Shown: one piece after another, positions 9,784 to 19,807 of the stretch
Layout: each line of letters opens with the position of its first letter
Numbering within the stretch: the first letter of the stretch is position 1
DNA from: Sphaeroforma arctica JP610
Lineage: Eukaryota; Opisthokonta; Ichthyosporea; Ichthyophonida
NCBI RefSeq assembly: GCF_001186125.1
Contig: NW_014040328.1
Coordinates: 2,453 to 23,402, forward strand
Length of the DNA: 20,950 bases
Reading direction: 5' to 3'
Position numbers and translations under genes: made by a program
Notes under the pieces: generated by a model
Seen by the model: only the letters and a program-made list of their open reading frames with translations
Database searches by the model: none
Told to the model about the DNA's origin: nothing

Positions 9784-9911
9784 CTGCTGATTATCTTAAG
9801 TCGATGCTCGTATGCTATCTCTTGAACCTGTAATAACTTCCGTTTGTCGACGCCGATCACCTCGTCGCATATCCGTTCTTGTGGTTTGCGAATACATACC
9901 CTACAGACCTG
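9784..9911 (-). CDS. Possible minus-strand exon fragment with a CxxC motif, unidentified
   Basis: On the minus strand a frame reads VCRVCIRKPQERICDEV, then VDKRKLLQVQEIAYEH, a charged, protein-like composition unlike the surrounding DNA. It is preceded by TGACAG, which would serve as a splice acceptor ending at 9912. CxxC followed by another Cys suggests a zinc-binding segment, but no family is recognised. Continuing downstream the frame becomes Ser/Thr repeats and runs into the 14-bp minisatellite, so the exon probably ends near 9784. It could equally be a gene relic or chance. Confidence 0.25.
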
Positions 9912-10379
9912 TCATTGTTTGTCCCTTCCAACTATTAAAGGAAAGTTGATATCTTCCATTGTTGGTTCTCGTTGATCATCATCTCACTATGTGTTGCTGA
10001 GCTAAATTTACCGATTCAGTTACTTTTTCAGCCCTTTTCTTTCGCAAATTAATATGAAGGTGTCCAACATCTGCATGTCTCTCATATGTGTTCTGAAATG
10101 TTGTGCTCTTTTTCTAAATTCAGCTGCGGCCTTGCTGAAGTGCAAACGCAACTTACTATATTTTACGTATTTGCTTGATTTTTATACGAACTACGTGCTT
10201 GCTCTGCTTTTCTGCTGTATTCCAGCTACACCGGTAAAAACTCAAGGGTATGATCGGTGTGAGAACCTGCAGAAAACTTTTAGTATTTAAATCTCTTTCT
10301 CTGTTACGTACTCTTGGGGTGTCGCAGAACATTAGAGATAATGTTTATGCATGTGGTTTCTAATCTCATGAATAGAAAT
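9912..10379. other. Non-coding stretch, no gene recognised
   Basis: AT-rich DNA. An open + strand frame at 10054-10290 gives a hydrophobic, Cys- and Leu-rich peptide of 78 residues with no recognised motif and no homology I can name. I treat it as unsupported. Confidence 0.5.
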
Positions 10380-11060
10380 TCACGACAAGAAGGCTTTGAG
10401 TGGTTGAACACTAAAACTGAGAAACTGTCGTCTAATCTGTTAAAGCTGTTACAGACGAAGAATGGACACAACACCGCTTAATGCAGGCTACAAAGAAGTC
10501 TTCAAAGACTCATACTATTACGTCAAAGTCTGGTGGTAGCGCTAAATAAAACAAAGGTACGTATGCGGCAGTAGCACGTGAGCGAACAGCACCAAAGCAA
10601 TTTTTCCACAAGGAACAGCATACTCAGCAGACACAGCTGAAGGGTTTTAAAACCAGGTACGCTTTGTGTCTTGAATGTGACAGTGCTGTTCACCAAAATA
10701 AGTTTAACAGAACACAAAGACTCTTGCAAATACGCTTTAGAGTGTACAACTTGTAAGAAGACGCATGGAATGCATCCACTTTCTTGCAACAATATTCAAC
10801 GGATACCTATCAAGAAGAGACCTACACAGGAAGATTCCAAAGGAACCTCTCAACATTGATACCACGTGGCGATGGTTAAACGGATAACGTCAAAAGACGA
10901 TGAACGTACTCTATTACCAGTTTCGTTAACGGAATAATGGTTATTACGTTACTTGATCCCGGTTCTCAAATATCATGTATCTCTTATCGTGTATCACTTA
11001 TGTGTGACATAAAAACTTATTTCTTAACGAGAACTTTTACATAAGACAATGCTAGATTTA
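10380..11060 (+). mobile_element. Fossil retroelement remnant: Gag-like and protease-like parts
   Basis: The + strand carries a Cys/His-rich patch (ECTTCKKTHGMHPL, about 10742-10785) of the type seen in Gag nucleocapsid regions. About 150 bp further on is a segment reading LLDPGSQISCIS (about 10950-10985), which resembles the active-site loop of retroelement aspartic proteases. The order Gag then protease fits LTR retrotransposons. The element is clearly broken, with several interruptions. Family (Ty3/gypsy-like or BEL-like) cannot be fixed. No LTR for it was found. Confidence 0.45.
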
Positions 11061-11111
11061 GATATTAATATCTTATTTAAAAATAATGTATATGACTTAA
11101 CTCCAGGACCT

Positions 11112-11127
11112 GCTATGATATCATAGC
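11112..11127. repeat. 16-bp perfect palindrome GCTATGAT/ATCATAGC
   Basis: The sequence equals its own reverse complement over 16 bp. It lies between the Gag/protease-like remnant on the + strand and the integrase remnant on the - strand, close to where the orientation of the remnants switches. It may mark a rearrangement joint, or be chance. Confidence 0.8.
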
Positions 11128-11279
11128 CCCCCGCCAGCTCTAAGCCATTGAATAAAGTACTGCCTGGGTACCATAGTGGAGAAAGAGTGAGAAAGTAAGC
11201 AAGTGCGGTGTAAAACCTTAGTTAATAAGGTATGTAAATACTTAGAATGTTTCAAAATATTATAGTATGTAAATACTCT

Positions 11280-12683
11280 TCACGTGTGTGAGTCTACCCT
11301 TGTTTGCTTGGTATTCCCTGTGCCACCCGTTAGTTGGTGTACACGCTTTTGTGTCATAGATTTTGGAAGTGTATCTCTATAAAGAGAAGACCAGAACTCA
11401 AGACCAAGGTAAGAGTGCGTAGCAATCTTATCGGCTTGAGGAAATAGCTTGTCTTTAACTTCCTGGTATTTATGAAGGCGTTTCCGCCATTTCTTGTTGA
11501 CACTTTCTAAGTAATCTGGGTTTCCAAAGTCTGACGACGTAAGGATATAAACTTCATTGTCATGAAACAATGTTTTGTATAGTTCCGTTAACGGGTTTTA
11601 TACCTATTATCTTTTTGAACTCTTGTTCAAGGGGTGCAGTATCATCATATGTTCGACAGAGTGTTAGTTGGTCACTCGGTATACGAGATAAGCCCACATT
11701 AAGTCCACTTGTACCATTTACATTGTTAATCTCGTAGGTATCAGACTTTTCGTCATGTACAGAGATCATATAAAGGCCTATGTAGTAAGAATATAACTTA
11801 CCAGTGTCCGAAATTCTCTGGATTATGTTAACATAATCACCTTTTCCTTCCTTGAAGAAAACTTGTTTCTTCTTACAAGACCAGCGACCTTGCGCTCTTA
11901 AAAGTACAGTGTTTCGCTTTTCTTTAAGTATAGGGTATACAACCTTATGTACTCTATCTAATCTTTACAGCCACTTAAGTGACTGTACCTTGTCAGGTAC
12001 CCCTTCTACAAGAAGTTGTAGCACACTTTTTCTACCACGGACATAGTGTGACGGGGTTACGTCGGTTACAGGATCAGGTGTGTCATTCATCTGATCTCGT
12101 ACCCATGTCAAACGATAGATTCTGATCTTGTACCCATGTCAAACGGTAGGGCCAATCACTAGTATCATTTTTTCGTGCAGTCCTTAATTGAAACTCAAGT
12201 TACCTATGTCGGACTTCATTGGCACCTTGCGTTTGTGGATTGTAGGGCACTCCCCGTTTTTCACATATGCCAGATACGAGTTTAAAGCCGTCATTATTCC
12301 ACCTATAAACTCGCCGACATTATCATAACATAAGAATAATGGGTACCCGTGATCGGCAAAGATGCGTAAGCACAATTCCGCCATTGTTTCAGGTAGTTTA
12401 TTCCTGACAGGATAAAACAAATACACCCAGAGGCTACGACAAACGTATGTAAAACATACTTCTCATCATATCGTCCAACTACATCCATAACAACCTACAA
12501 AATCAATGGTGGCCCTGCACATAGTTTCATCTTCGAGCACCGACTTAAGTGAAGCCCAGCCATAGCGCTTAATTTGATTCTTTTCACAATCAGCACACTT
12601 AAAGTATTCTTGCTCTCAGATTTTACGCAAATATGTTTTGATTTTTCAATTTCATTAGAAGAAATGTCGATTTTCAGTTTCAA
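11280..12683 (-). mobile_element. Fossil LTR-retroelement integrase region (gypsy-like), minus strand
   Basis: Reading down the minus strand gives a zinc-binding-like stretch (KCADCEKNQIKRYGW, about 12555-12600), then integrase core segments (MDVVGRYDEKYVLHTFVV near 12440-12490, and ADHGYPLFLCYDNVGEFIG near 12305-12360). After these comes a C-terminal SH3-like segment around GDYVNIIQRISDTGK (about 11795-11840) and SDTYEINNVNG. The core motifs match the order of retroelement integrases: D, then DN..EF. It is broken, with several interruptions. No flanking LTR was recognised. It lies opposite in orientation to the Gag/protease remnant just to its left. Confidence 0.6.
12090..12149. repeat. Tandem duplication of a 29-bp segment
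   Basis: TCTGATCTCGTACCCATGTC occurs at 12090 and again, with one change, at 12121. Each is followed by AAACG(A/G)TAG, giving a 31-bp period. The duplication lies inside the integrase remnant and happened after or during its decay. Confidence 0.92.
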
Positions 12684-12699
12684 ATATTTCTAGTTTAAA

Positions 12700-13041
12700 T
12701 CTTGGGATTGTAGTACAAGGCTGGACAGAATGAGCCCTCGGTTCAGTGCCCTGGTGCATGCGCCTGGCCATCAGCCCGAAAGCCCCGATTCACTCGCACA
12801 TGGCCCTCCCCAGTGCAATGGACCGATTGAACTACTTAGTTTCCTTGTGTGAAGTTCAAACTAGCAGTACAGTACTTCACCTTTGAAGTACTGTCAGCAG
12901 AAAGTAATTTAATAAACTATTTAGTTGTAAGAAGTTCTGTATCAATTTTAGGGTTTTAGATCAAGTTAGACGGACATTGATTTTAAGTAACTACAACGAG
13001 TGATTTGATGCGATTTAATTGATTGAAATAACTAACCTAAG
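12700..13041. other. Junction region between retroelement remnants, with an 11-bp inverted repeat
   Basis: No coding frame is seen. ACAGTACTTCA (12869-12879) and TGAAGTACTGT (12884-12894) are perfect reverse complements separated by CCTT, a strong small hairpin. The first half (12715-12835) is GC-richer than the second. It could be part of an LTR or leader of the following GC-rich remnant, but no second copy is present in the window to prove it. Confidence 0.5.
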
Positions 13042-14150
13042 ATGTCGATGAACACCAGCCGCGATGACATGTGGGGACCCAGCATGGGTGTACGAGGGTC
13101 AGAAGCACCGAATGCTGCTCCCTTGGATTGAGCGTTGGCAGGGTTTTACCAATTATCCTGCGTACTGTGAGACCGGTCCGAAGGACCACGAACGCGACTA
13201 CCCAGCCCCGAAGCATACTTCGGATTTCTCGGCTCAGATGAACCGTCTGGTAAGGTAAATTTCGGAACGTTTGGTCCTGGAGGTACAGATGAACATGGAG
13301 GCCAACGTGACAGTTGTGTAGATCACCCAGTACCTTTTGGCCAATTATGCCTCTGCTATTTTCCTTCTGACCAGGCCGTCCTCCTCTGATTTGATTGCCT
13401 ACTCGACTCGCTTTCGATCTGACTCTGTCTACAGCCTGAAGGCAAAGCACGCTCTAGTGAGCCAAGCTTCCAAGTTCGCCGTGAAAAGTGTCATCTACCG
13501 CGTGGACCAGGAGCTCCGTCCGAACCGTACCCGTGTCGACCCTGGTTCAGCTCCTCGCTTGAGCATGCTGCAAGCCGCCCAGAAAGGACTTCCGTCGCCT
13601 TTCCATGCCCAAGCTTCAGCGATGCCTGCCCGTTTGCCTCCGGTGGACCGCACCCCTTCCAGCCCTTTCCGGGCCCGACGCTCGAGGACTATCCAGGCGC
13701 CAACCAGGCGCCGTGACGATCTACGCAACACCTTGACACGGGACAGCTACCATGAGTTCACCCCGGGCGAGACCACCCGTTGGCTTGATCGATGCTCACG
13801 GGCGGCGGCTGATGATCGTCCTCTGGGAGGACCCTTCTAGTGGGAAGGTGACAAGTGGATGCTGACTACCTTAGCTCTGTTGGCCGGGGTAACTCCCAAT
13901 TCCGAGGCTCAACACCTCCACGCGACTCACGCGACCAGCAGGACCGTTTGTCTTGTAGCCGTTTCCCGGGACGCTCTGCCTGCCTAAGCTGCAACCTTCG
14001 GCATTGGTAGGATCAATTCGCTGCCTGTGACATATGCAATGGGACGTGTCATGTCCGATATCGTTCCCCGAAACCCCAAGGACCCTAACAATAACCTGGG
14101 CAGCAATTCCGTAGCGGTGGCAGCCGCGACCTTGGGTTGACTATCGCAGC
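13042..14150 (+). pseudogene. GC-rich coding-like remnant, probably of a mobile element, unidentified
   Basis: This stretch is visibly richer in G and C than its neighbours and shows long protein-like reads on the + strand. It starts with an ATG at 13042 (MSMNTSRDDMWGPSMG), and later has a basic, Pro/Ser/Arg-rich segment (about 13337-13840) and the read LTTLALLAGVTPNSEAQ near 13862-13912. It is broken in several places. Position beside retroelement remnants and the Pro/Arg-rich composition suggest a Gag-type or ORF1-type protein, but no motif proves this. Different base composition suggests a separate origin from the copia element to its right. Confidence 0.35.
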
Positions 14151-14383
14151 GTTTGAGAATGTACCGGAACTCATTAGTGCATAGTATTCTGTCAATTGTG
14201 TTGCTTTGTCGACTCCTGGTTTTAGTTTACAGCTGTACAATTTTGCACAACCATTGATATTATTTGTACATTCTAGTAGTGAACCATTCATTTTTGGAAT
14301 ATACATTTGACGAACATAGGTTCTGTTCGTACGCCCAAAGCAAGCACGCATCATACCGCTTTAGTGCATTGTAGTATGCTTCT
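14085..14383 (-). pseudogene. Coding-like sequence on the minus strand abutting the left LTR, unidentified
   Basis: The minus strand reads RTNRTYVRQMYIPKMNGSL, then LKPGVDKATQLTEYYALM, a normal globular composition with several Cys. It stops abruptly at the outer edge of the left LTR. Minus-strand coding-like sequence resumes at the outer edge of the inverted LTR (19808 onward). Both may belong to one older unit into which the LTR-bounded block was inserted. I do not recognise the family; it may be host or another element. Confidence 0.35.
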
Positions 14384-14606
14384 TGAGAGACTACAGTAGT
14401 AGACGTTATTTCTATATACGTTAATAACGTTTTACGTCGTCAGCCCGAGAGTAATTTGGGACTTGTTCTCAAATTAAAATAAGTATAGGTGGGCCAGCCC
14501 AAAAGAATGTGAGAGTGATTTGAGACTTCTTCTCAGATTATTCTATAAATAGAATACGGGCCACCGGCTAGCCGAGAGCCGAGGTCCGATACTGAGTATA
14601 GTAACA
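14384..14606 (+). repeat. Left LTR of the copia element
   Basis: It begins TGAGAGACTAC and ends TATAGTAACA, so it has the canonical TG…CA ends, 223 bp long. It contains CTATAAATAGAATA, a TATA-box-like promoter core, and a short GC-rich patch (CCACCGGCTAGCCGAGAGCC) downstream of it. A near-identical copy lies inverted at 19588-19807. The adjoining internal sequence CGCGCTATCAATATG contains the primer-binding region by position, but I cannot assign the tRNA. Confidence 0.93.
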
Positions 14607-14618
14607 CGCGCTATCAAT

Positions 14619-15499
14619 ATGCCTACTGTGAACTCTAAGGATATTAAGACCACCACTATTCTCGAATCGAAGGTTGACTGGCTTCCTTAGAAAACCCAGA
14701 CAATTCTATCCGTGAATTGTGAAGGAATCCCAACAATATTGCACCCAAGGAAATCGCTGAGGCTTATCGGATTATCAACCCCACCTTATCTCCACTACTG
14801 CAGACGGAGATCAGCCAATTCATTAATAAGCCGTGGGAAGCTTTTGCCGCACTGAAACACAAGTTTGAAGCCCTGACCGAAGATGATATCCAGACATTAG
14901 AAGGAAAACTGAACCGCATCACGCAAGAACGGAACGAATCTTACGCCAGCCTTATCAGTCGTCTCAACACGGTATTTGTGAAATTCAAAAACGCCGGAGG
15001 TACGTAGTCTAACAACAGCCTAAGCGCTATTCTACGGCAGGCTGTAAACGATGATAATCAGACTGTTAAGATTACCTTGAAGACACCCGCTATGATGGCC
15101 ATGTCGTATGATGGGCTCACCACATATCTCATCGCATTGGATCCAGATGAAAGTGACCCATCAACCATTGTGCACGGTGCGCATGCAGCTATATCGACAG
15201 GAAATTGTGCATTCTGCAATAATCGTGGGCATTCCATCGGGCAATGCCGTAAGCTACAAGCTTTAATCAAATCATGCGTTGCTGGTAACCCACATAATCA
15301 GGGTCGTAAACGTTACGATCGACGGATTGACAAATCTGGTCCACGTCATGACATGAGAGACTACAGATTTAAGTCCAAGAACAATGACAAGCATCGCCGA
15401 CCTGATTCGAATCGTAACTACCGTACCAGTGTGGAACAGTACAACAGAAACATCAGCTACCTATACCGCTACGATAATCACGATGATCAGGACCGATAG
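14619..15499 (+). pseudogene. Copia Gag region with CCHC zinc knuckle
   Basis: An ATG 12 bp after the LTR opens the Gag region. Its middle part reads like copia Gag helices (YRIINPTLSPLLQTEISQF near 14766-14820; NRITQERNESYASLISRLN near 14912-14970). At about 15207-15248 it carries CAFCNNRGHSIGQC, an exact C-x2-C-x4-H-x4-C zinc knuckle, followed by a basic Arg/Asn/Tyr-rich tail. The knuckle binds nucleic acid in this family. Fossil; broken. Confidence 0.85.
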
Positions 15500-15699
15500 G
15501 ACTACCGAGTAGATAGGTACAATCGACGCGACTACGACGATGGTAGATATTCACGAGATACCCAACGTGCACAAGACATTGACAGAACATACAGATCCCA
15601 GATTAATCGACGCCAAGCTCAGGAAGGCAGACAGGACAAAGCTATGTCAGCACAAGTATCTGATGACCAACTACCTGCAAACAGACAGATTGAATTCTT

Positions 15700-15845
15700 T
15701 ACAATTAACCCTACAATCGACAACAAGAAGGTGAATGATCAGTCATATAGAGATTCCAGAGGTGGATACTGACTAGCTTGCGATAGTTGCGCCACCATAC
15801 ACGTACTTCCCTGTAAGTACCACAAACATTATCTCGTCAGCAACA
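15700..15845 (+). pseudogene. Copia protease-like segment
   Basis: Around 15778-15815 the reading LACDS-ATIHVLP occupies the place and has the look of the copia aspartic protease loop (usually D-S-G-A-T-x-H). It lies between the Gag knuckle and the pre-integrase segment, as expected. Fossil; short and decayed. Confidence 0.5.
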
Positions 15846-16069
15846 TGCGCATTAATGACTGGTATGCGCTCGAAGTAGCTGATGGTACAATAATTTATCC
15901 AAAGTATGTGGCTCAGCTAAGAAATGTGGGGGACGTACTCATTGATACGACATTTAAAACTGCACTACTAATTATCAGCCTACTCTCAGCGCGACACTAC
16001 TCATTTGAATTCACCAACAACATGATGTACATATTACTACCAAGCTTCGGAACCATAACAGTACATGAA

Positions 16070-16960
16070 AAGCACAGAATATACTGTGTGCACATCGACG
16101 ACATAGCTATGACTACAGTGGAACCATCGCTGAAGAAAGCCAATCAGATTTCATGGCACAACAGGCTCGCGCCCCCTAGCTACGTCCCAAAAGATTTACC
16201 CTACATAAGGCAACCAGAGAAACGATGCAAAGCATGCACTATTGCTAAGAAGAAGAACAAGAATATAAACAAGGAACGACAGCACGAACCTGCTACAGAG
16301 CCTCTCGAGATAGTCTTCGTGGACATAATAGGACCGTTCGTAACGTCAATAGGATCCAACACCCACTCTGTATCAATCATAGACGATTTTTCTAGCATGG
16401 CCAAAGAGTATCCGATCCGCGATTTGAAAGCGACAACAATTCTGGATGCTATGTTGCACACATTCGATGAATGGCACACCTTAAGTCATCGCCGAGTTCA
16501 GTGCATACAAATGGATCGAGTTGTATGGATCGAGGCTCACAGTTTACAGCAAACGTAACGAGGCGCATGCTTGCGTATTTGGGATACTGCTCGAGGTACG
16601 CACCTACGGCCACGCCACAATGCCATGGCAAGGTAGAGGAGACTCCATGGTACACTAGTCCCTAGAATGCTTTCACAACTGACGTATGCACATCTACCGA
16701 CTACTATGTGGGCTGAATCACTGATTCAAACTACCAACATATACAATGCTATACCCACCAACGAGAAGAGCTCATCCCCATACGAGAAGTTTACAGGATA
16801 CGCATTTCCGATAGATATGGTCAGGACATTCGGATGTCACATCGCATACAAGAACCGTGATCCAGACGGCAAACTCGACGACAAAGCACTGGATGGCATT
16901 CTTCTTGCGCAACCCTTGGACACAACACCGAACTCGTATCGTTTATACTCACCTCTGACC
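16070..16960 (+). pseudogene. Copia integrase region
   Basis: It shows WHNRLAPP (GAG-pre-integrase HH part), CKACTIAKKKN (zinc-binding CxxC), FVDIIGPF and SIIDDFSSMAKEYPI (core), and then TMWAESLIQTTNIYNAIP, SSPYEKFTGY and RTFGCHIAYKN, the conserved copia integrase C-terminal part. These motifs are in the correct family order. Integrase inserts the cDNA into host DNA. Fossil; broken. Confidence 0.9.
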
Positions 16961-17480
16961 AAGCGTATAATACAAAACCGAGACGTCTATATATTCGAAG
17001 ATGAATTCTTTGTCTGGGAAGACAACAAATGTACAACCGCTATCACACCACCTGACACTACGAACAGTTGTACATTCCTCCAAATCGAGAATGGCGATTT
17101 CCAAACAGACGCAAGGACAACATCGACAACGGAAGATATGCTTAGCCAACAAGCCCAGCCAACTGTGACGCACAAGTCGAGCAACTCAGAACAACTACAA
17201 ATAATTTCCTCGTCAACACAACAACCTGTTGAGAGTGAAGTACATAACGTCGTGTCGGAGGCTTCTGCAGCGACTACCAAAACACAACATGATCTCGAAG
17301 CAACCATAGCTAGAAGAACGGCAGCAGGTTGCCAAGTCTCTCGAGAACTGCGAGACCTTGCGATAGATGATAACAATGTCGACTGGTATCACGATAGCCG
17401 CCGTAAGAGACGAACTCCTAGCACTATGCACACTGTCAATTCAGCAACTGCAGCAATGGAACCGAAAACATACAAAGATA
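16960..17480 (+). other. Low-complexity linker between copia integrase and reverse transcriptase
   Basis: The open frame carries a Thr/Ser/Gln-rich stretch of about 130 residues (for example SSSTQQPVESEVHNVV), as is common between these two domains in copia polyproteins. No catalytic motif is expected here. Confidence 0.75.
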
Positions 17481-18295
17481 TATATGAGATGCCAAACGCA
17501 GCCGATTGGGATAAATCAGCACGTTCGGAGATGGAGAGCTTGGTGATACAGCGCAAGGAATTTACTCTGGTTGACAACAAACCGCGAGAGAAATCATTAT
17601 TTCCCCCTCGATGGGTCTTCAAGGCAAAAACAGATGAATCAGGACAAGTCACACGACTCAAATCACGTCTGAACGTAGCAGCATTGAATGCAAAACAGGG
17701 AGTCGATTACGAGGAAAGCTATGCCCCAGTAGTAGCCAAGGAAACACTCAGAATCTGTCTAGCTCTAATGGCACACTATGACATGGACATTCGACAATAC
17801 GATACACCCTCGGCCTACCTCATTCAAGAACTGGATACCCCTAGCTACGTGCGAGTGCCGCAAGGATACGATCTCATCGAACATCTATTGGACCCGTCTC
17901 AGAGAAAACTATACGAAAAGCACAAGCAAGGAGACACAAAGGTTGTATGTCGAGTTGACCGTTGCGTATACGGTCTACCATCTAGCAGACACAACTGGTT
18001 TATAGCTATCCATCGGTTTGCTATACAACACAGTTATAAACAAGCACAATCGGATGGAGCACTGTTCATCAAACAAAAACACAGTGGGCCTTATTTCATT
18101 ATTGTTTACGTAGATGACAAAATTGCAGCATACCAGAGTAAGACCGACGTACAGAAACTAGCTGACGCAATGAAATGCGAATGGAACACTGTTGATACCG
18201 GCATACCGTTATGGTTTCTCAAGTGCCAAGTGAAAATACACCCTGGAAGAGTACGTCTCCGTCAACGACAATACCTAAGAGAAATATTGCAGGAA
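17480..18295 (+). pseudogene. Copia reverse transcriptase region (RVT_2)
   Basis: The domain is recognised by PPRWVFKAKTDESGQV, YEESYAPVVAKETLR, IRQYDTPSAYLIQELD, YVRVPQGYD, RVDRCVYGLPSSRHNW and the catalytic box FIIVYVDDKIA (about 18097-18129). This is the family's standard order. It is the best-preserved part of the fossil, open for most of its length. Confidence 0.95.
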
Positions 18296-18299
18296 TGAG

Positions 18300-18680
18300 G
18301 GTTGATAGATTGTAAACCAGCATGGGTGCCAATTCTAGAATCGGACTATGAAGTAACAGACAAACACGCATATCTCCTGGATAAGGCGGCAAGTTCAGAC
18401 GTCCCAACAATCACACAATTCAACAAGCTAGTGGGTCAGCTACGATACCTTGTATACCTTGTATATCAAACACTTCGATCCTAAGTCGCTATCTGATAGC
18501 ACCTCAGTACCACCACTTCAGAGGTGCCAAGCGCTGTTTGAAGTATCTCGCTGGTACTCAGGACTTCGGACTTGAATACACGAACAAAGAACCATGTATT
18601 TCCTATCAGAGTGTAGATAGTAGATTTGCTAGCGATGACACAACAAGACGATCCACCACCGGGCGAGTGGGCATTTAAAG
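18300..18680 (+). pseudogene. Copia RNase H region, 3' end lost
   Basis: Recognisable parts are FNKLVGQLRYL (about 18421-18453), AKRCLKYLAGTQDFGLEY (about 18528-18580) and SDDTTRRSTTGRVG (about 18633-18675), which match the connection and start of the copia RNase H domain. The recognisable sequence ends at about 18680. The rest of the domain and the 3' LTR in this orientation are not present. Confidence 0.85.
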
Positions 18681-19587
18681 TCGACTACATTGCACTCTAA
18701 CACTTCTCGTACTTCTGTAGGTACTCGTACTAAAGTCATGTATGTTATGTCATTAGTGCTACAAACTACGAAAAGAACGTAATCAACATAAAGTACTAAT
18801 GCCTCTTGGATTACTTATGCTCTATACTGACGCTGAACTTCGTCAAACTATTTCTCATTACCAAATGTACACTTAAAATACCGTCAGTGTGTTCCTTCAC
18901 TACATGCCGATCCTGCTTTAACTTGTGCGCAGTGTCAATTTTGTCATCAACAGCACACAAGGTTTGAACAGTGCTCGATCTTGATGGATGAACTATTACA
19001 AATCCATCTGCAAAGAGCAAAACAAATACCAAGATAGATAGTGCGGCATTGAATTGGTAGTTAGTATCTATCCATTGTCAATCTTTCATACTTAATAGTC
19101 CGACATCACAGCTCAATCAATCACAAACAGTTCTTTAGACAATAGTCACATAACAAATATCTCGTTGTATGACTCTTCCTACATTGCTTCGTTCGAGCAA
19201 TAACTATCAAACCAGCAATCAACAAGCTAATTCGCCACAGTGTTTGATTCTAGGTTACTTGCTGGGCCCTAATGCAAGTAATGCTGTATACGTATTGAGT
19301 TTTGAGTACACAAACAGTATGATTAGAAACACTTTCATAATAAATACTTACTGTTAGCGTGCGGTGTGGGGGACTAATAGTAAAGTGATAGTGTATCTAA
19401 AGTATGGTGCATTCGAATGAATTTATTTATGATCTCACCCTCAGTTATATACTGATGGTGTTTGTACTAGTGTTCAACCACTTGTGTTGGCCAGGGTAAA
19501 AAAACTCATATGATCAGTATGAGAAACCTTATGCAGAACACTTTAGCACTAGTATATATTTTCTAGAAATAAATATATCATATTCTC
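18681..19587. other. ~900 bp of unrelated sequence between the copia RNase H and the inverted LTR
   Basis: This segment is not copia RNase H or LTR sequence. On the minus strand at about 18811-19032 one frame reads LLFADGFVIVHPSRSS, then VVKEHTDGILSVHLVM, which vaguely resembles the segment around the catalytic box of a different retroelement reverse transcriptase. The remainder (19033-19587) is AT-rich with no recognised content. It is probably a remnant of another element brought next to the copia element by rearrangement. The orientation matches that of the right LTR. Confidence 0.4.
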
Positions 19588-19807
19588 TGTTACTATACTC
19601 AGTCTCGGACCTCGGCTCTGGGCTAGCCGGTGGCCCGTATTCTATAAATAGAATATCTGAGAAGAAGTCTCAAATTACTCTTACGTTCTCTCGGGCTGAC
19701 CCACCTATACTTGTATTAATCTGAGAACAAGACCCAAATTACTCTCGGGCTGACGACGAAAACGTTATTAACGTATATAGAAATACGTCTACTACTGTAG
19801 TCTCTCA
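19588..19807 (-). repeat. Second LTR copy of the same family, inverted
   Basis: Read on the minus strand it starts TGAGAGACTACAGTAGTAG and ends GAGTATAGTAACA, matching the left LTR at roughly 93 percent over its full length (hand alignment: about 12 substitutions, 3 small indels). It includes the same CTATAAATAGAATA core. Its orientation is opposite to the left LTR, so it cannot be the ordinary 3' LTR of the copia element. No clear target-site duplication flanks it (TTCTC on one side, CTTAC on the other). Confidence 0.93.

Larger units (their letters stand above)
14384..18680 (+). mobile_element. Broken Ty1/copia LTR retrotransposon, left LTR plus internal region
   Basis: After the 223-bp left LTR comes a Gag region, a protease-like segment, integrase, reverse transcriptase and RNase H, in the Ty1/copia order (integrase before RT). 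The element is broken, with several interruptions, and stops within RNase H near 18680. No right-hand LTR in the same orientation is present. The internal region of about 4.1 kb is close to the usual copia length minus the lost 3' end. Divergence between the two LTR copies in this window (about 12 substitutions and 3 indels over ~220 bp, hand-counted) suggests an insertion that is old but not ancient, if they come from one family burst. Confidence 0.9.

Noticed and set aside
16987-17376. Minus-strand frame of 129 codons over the copia polyprotein
   Set aside because: Antisense shadow of the low-complexity linker of the copia open frame.
19588-19807. Treating the right LTR as the ordinary 3' LTR of the copia element
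   Set aside because: It is in the opposite orientation, and the sequence just inside it is not the copia 3' end.
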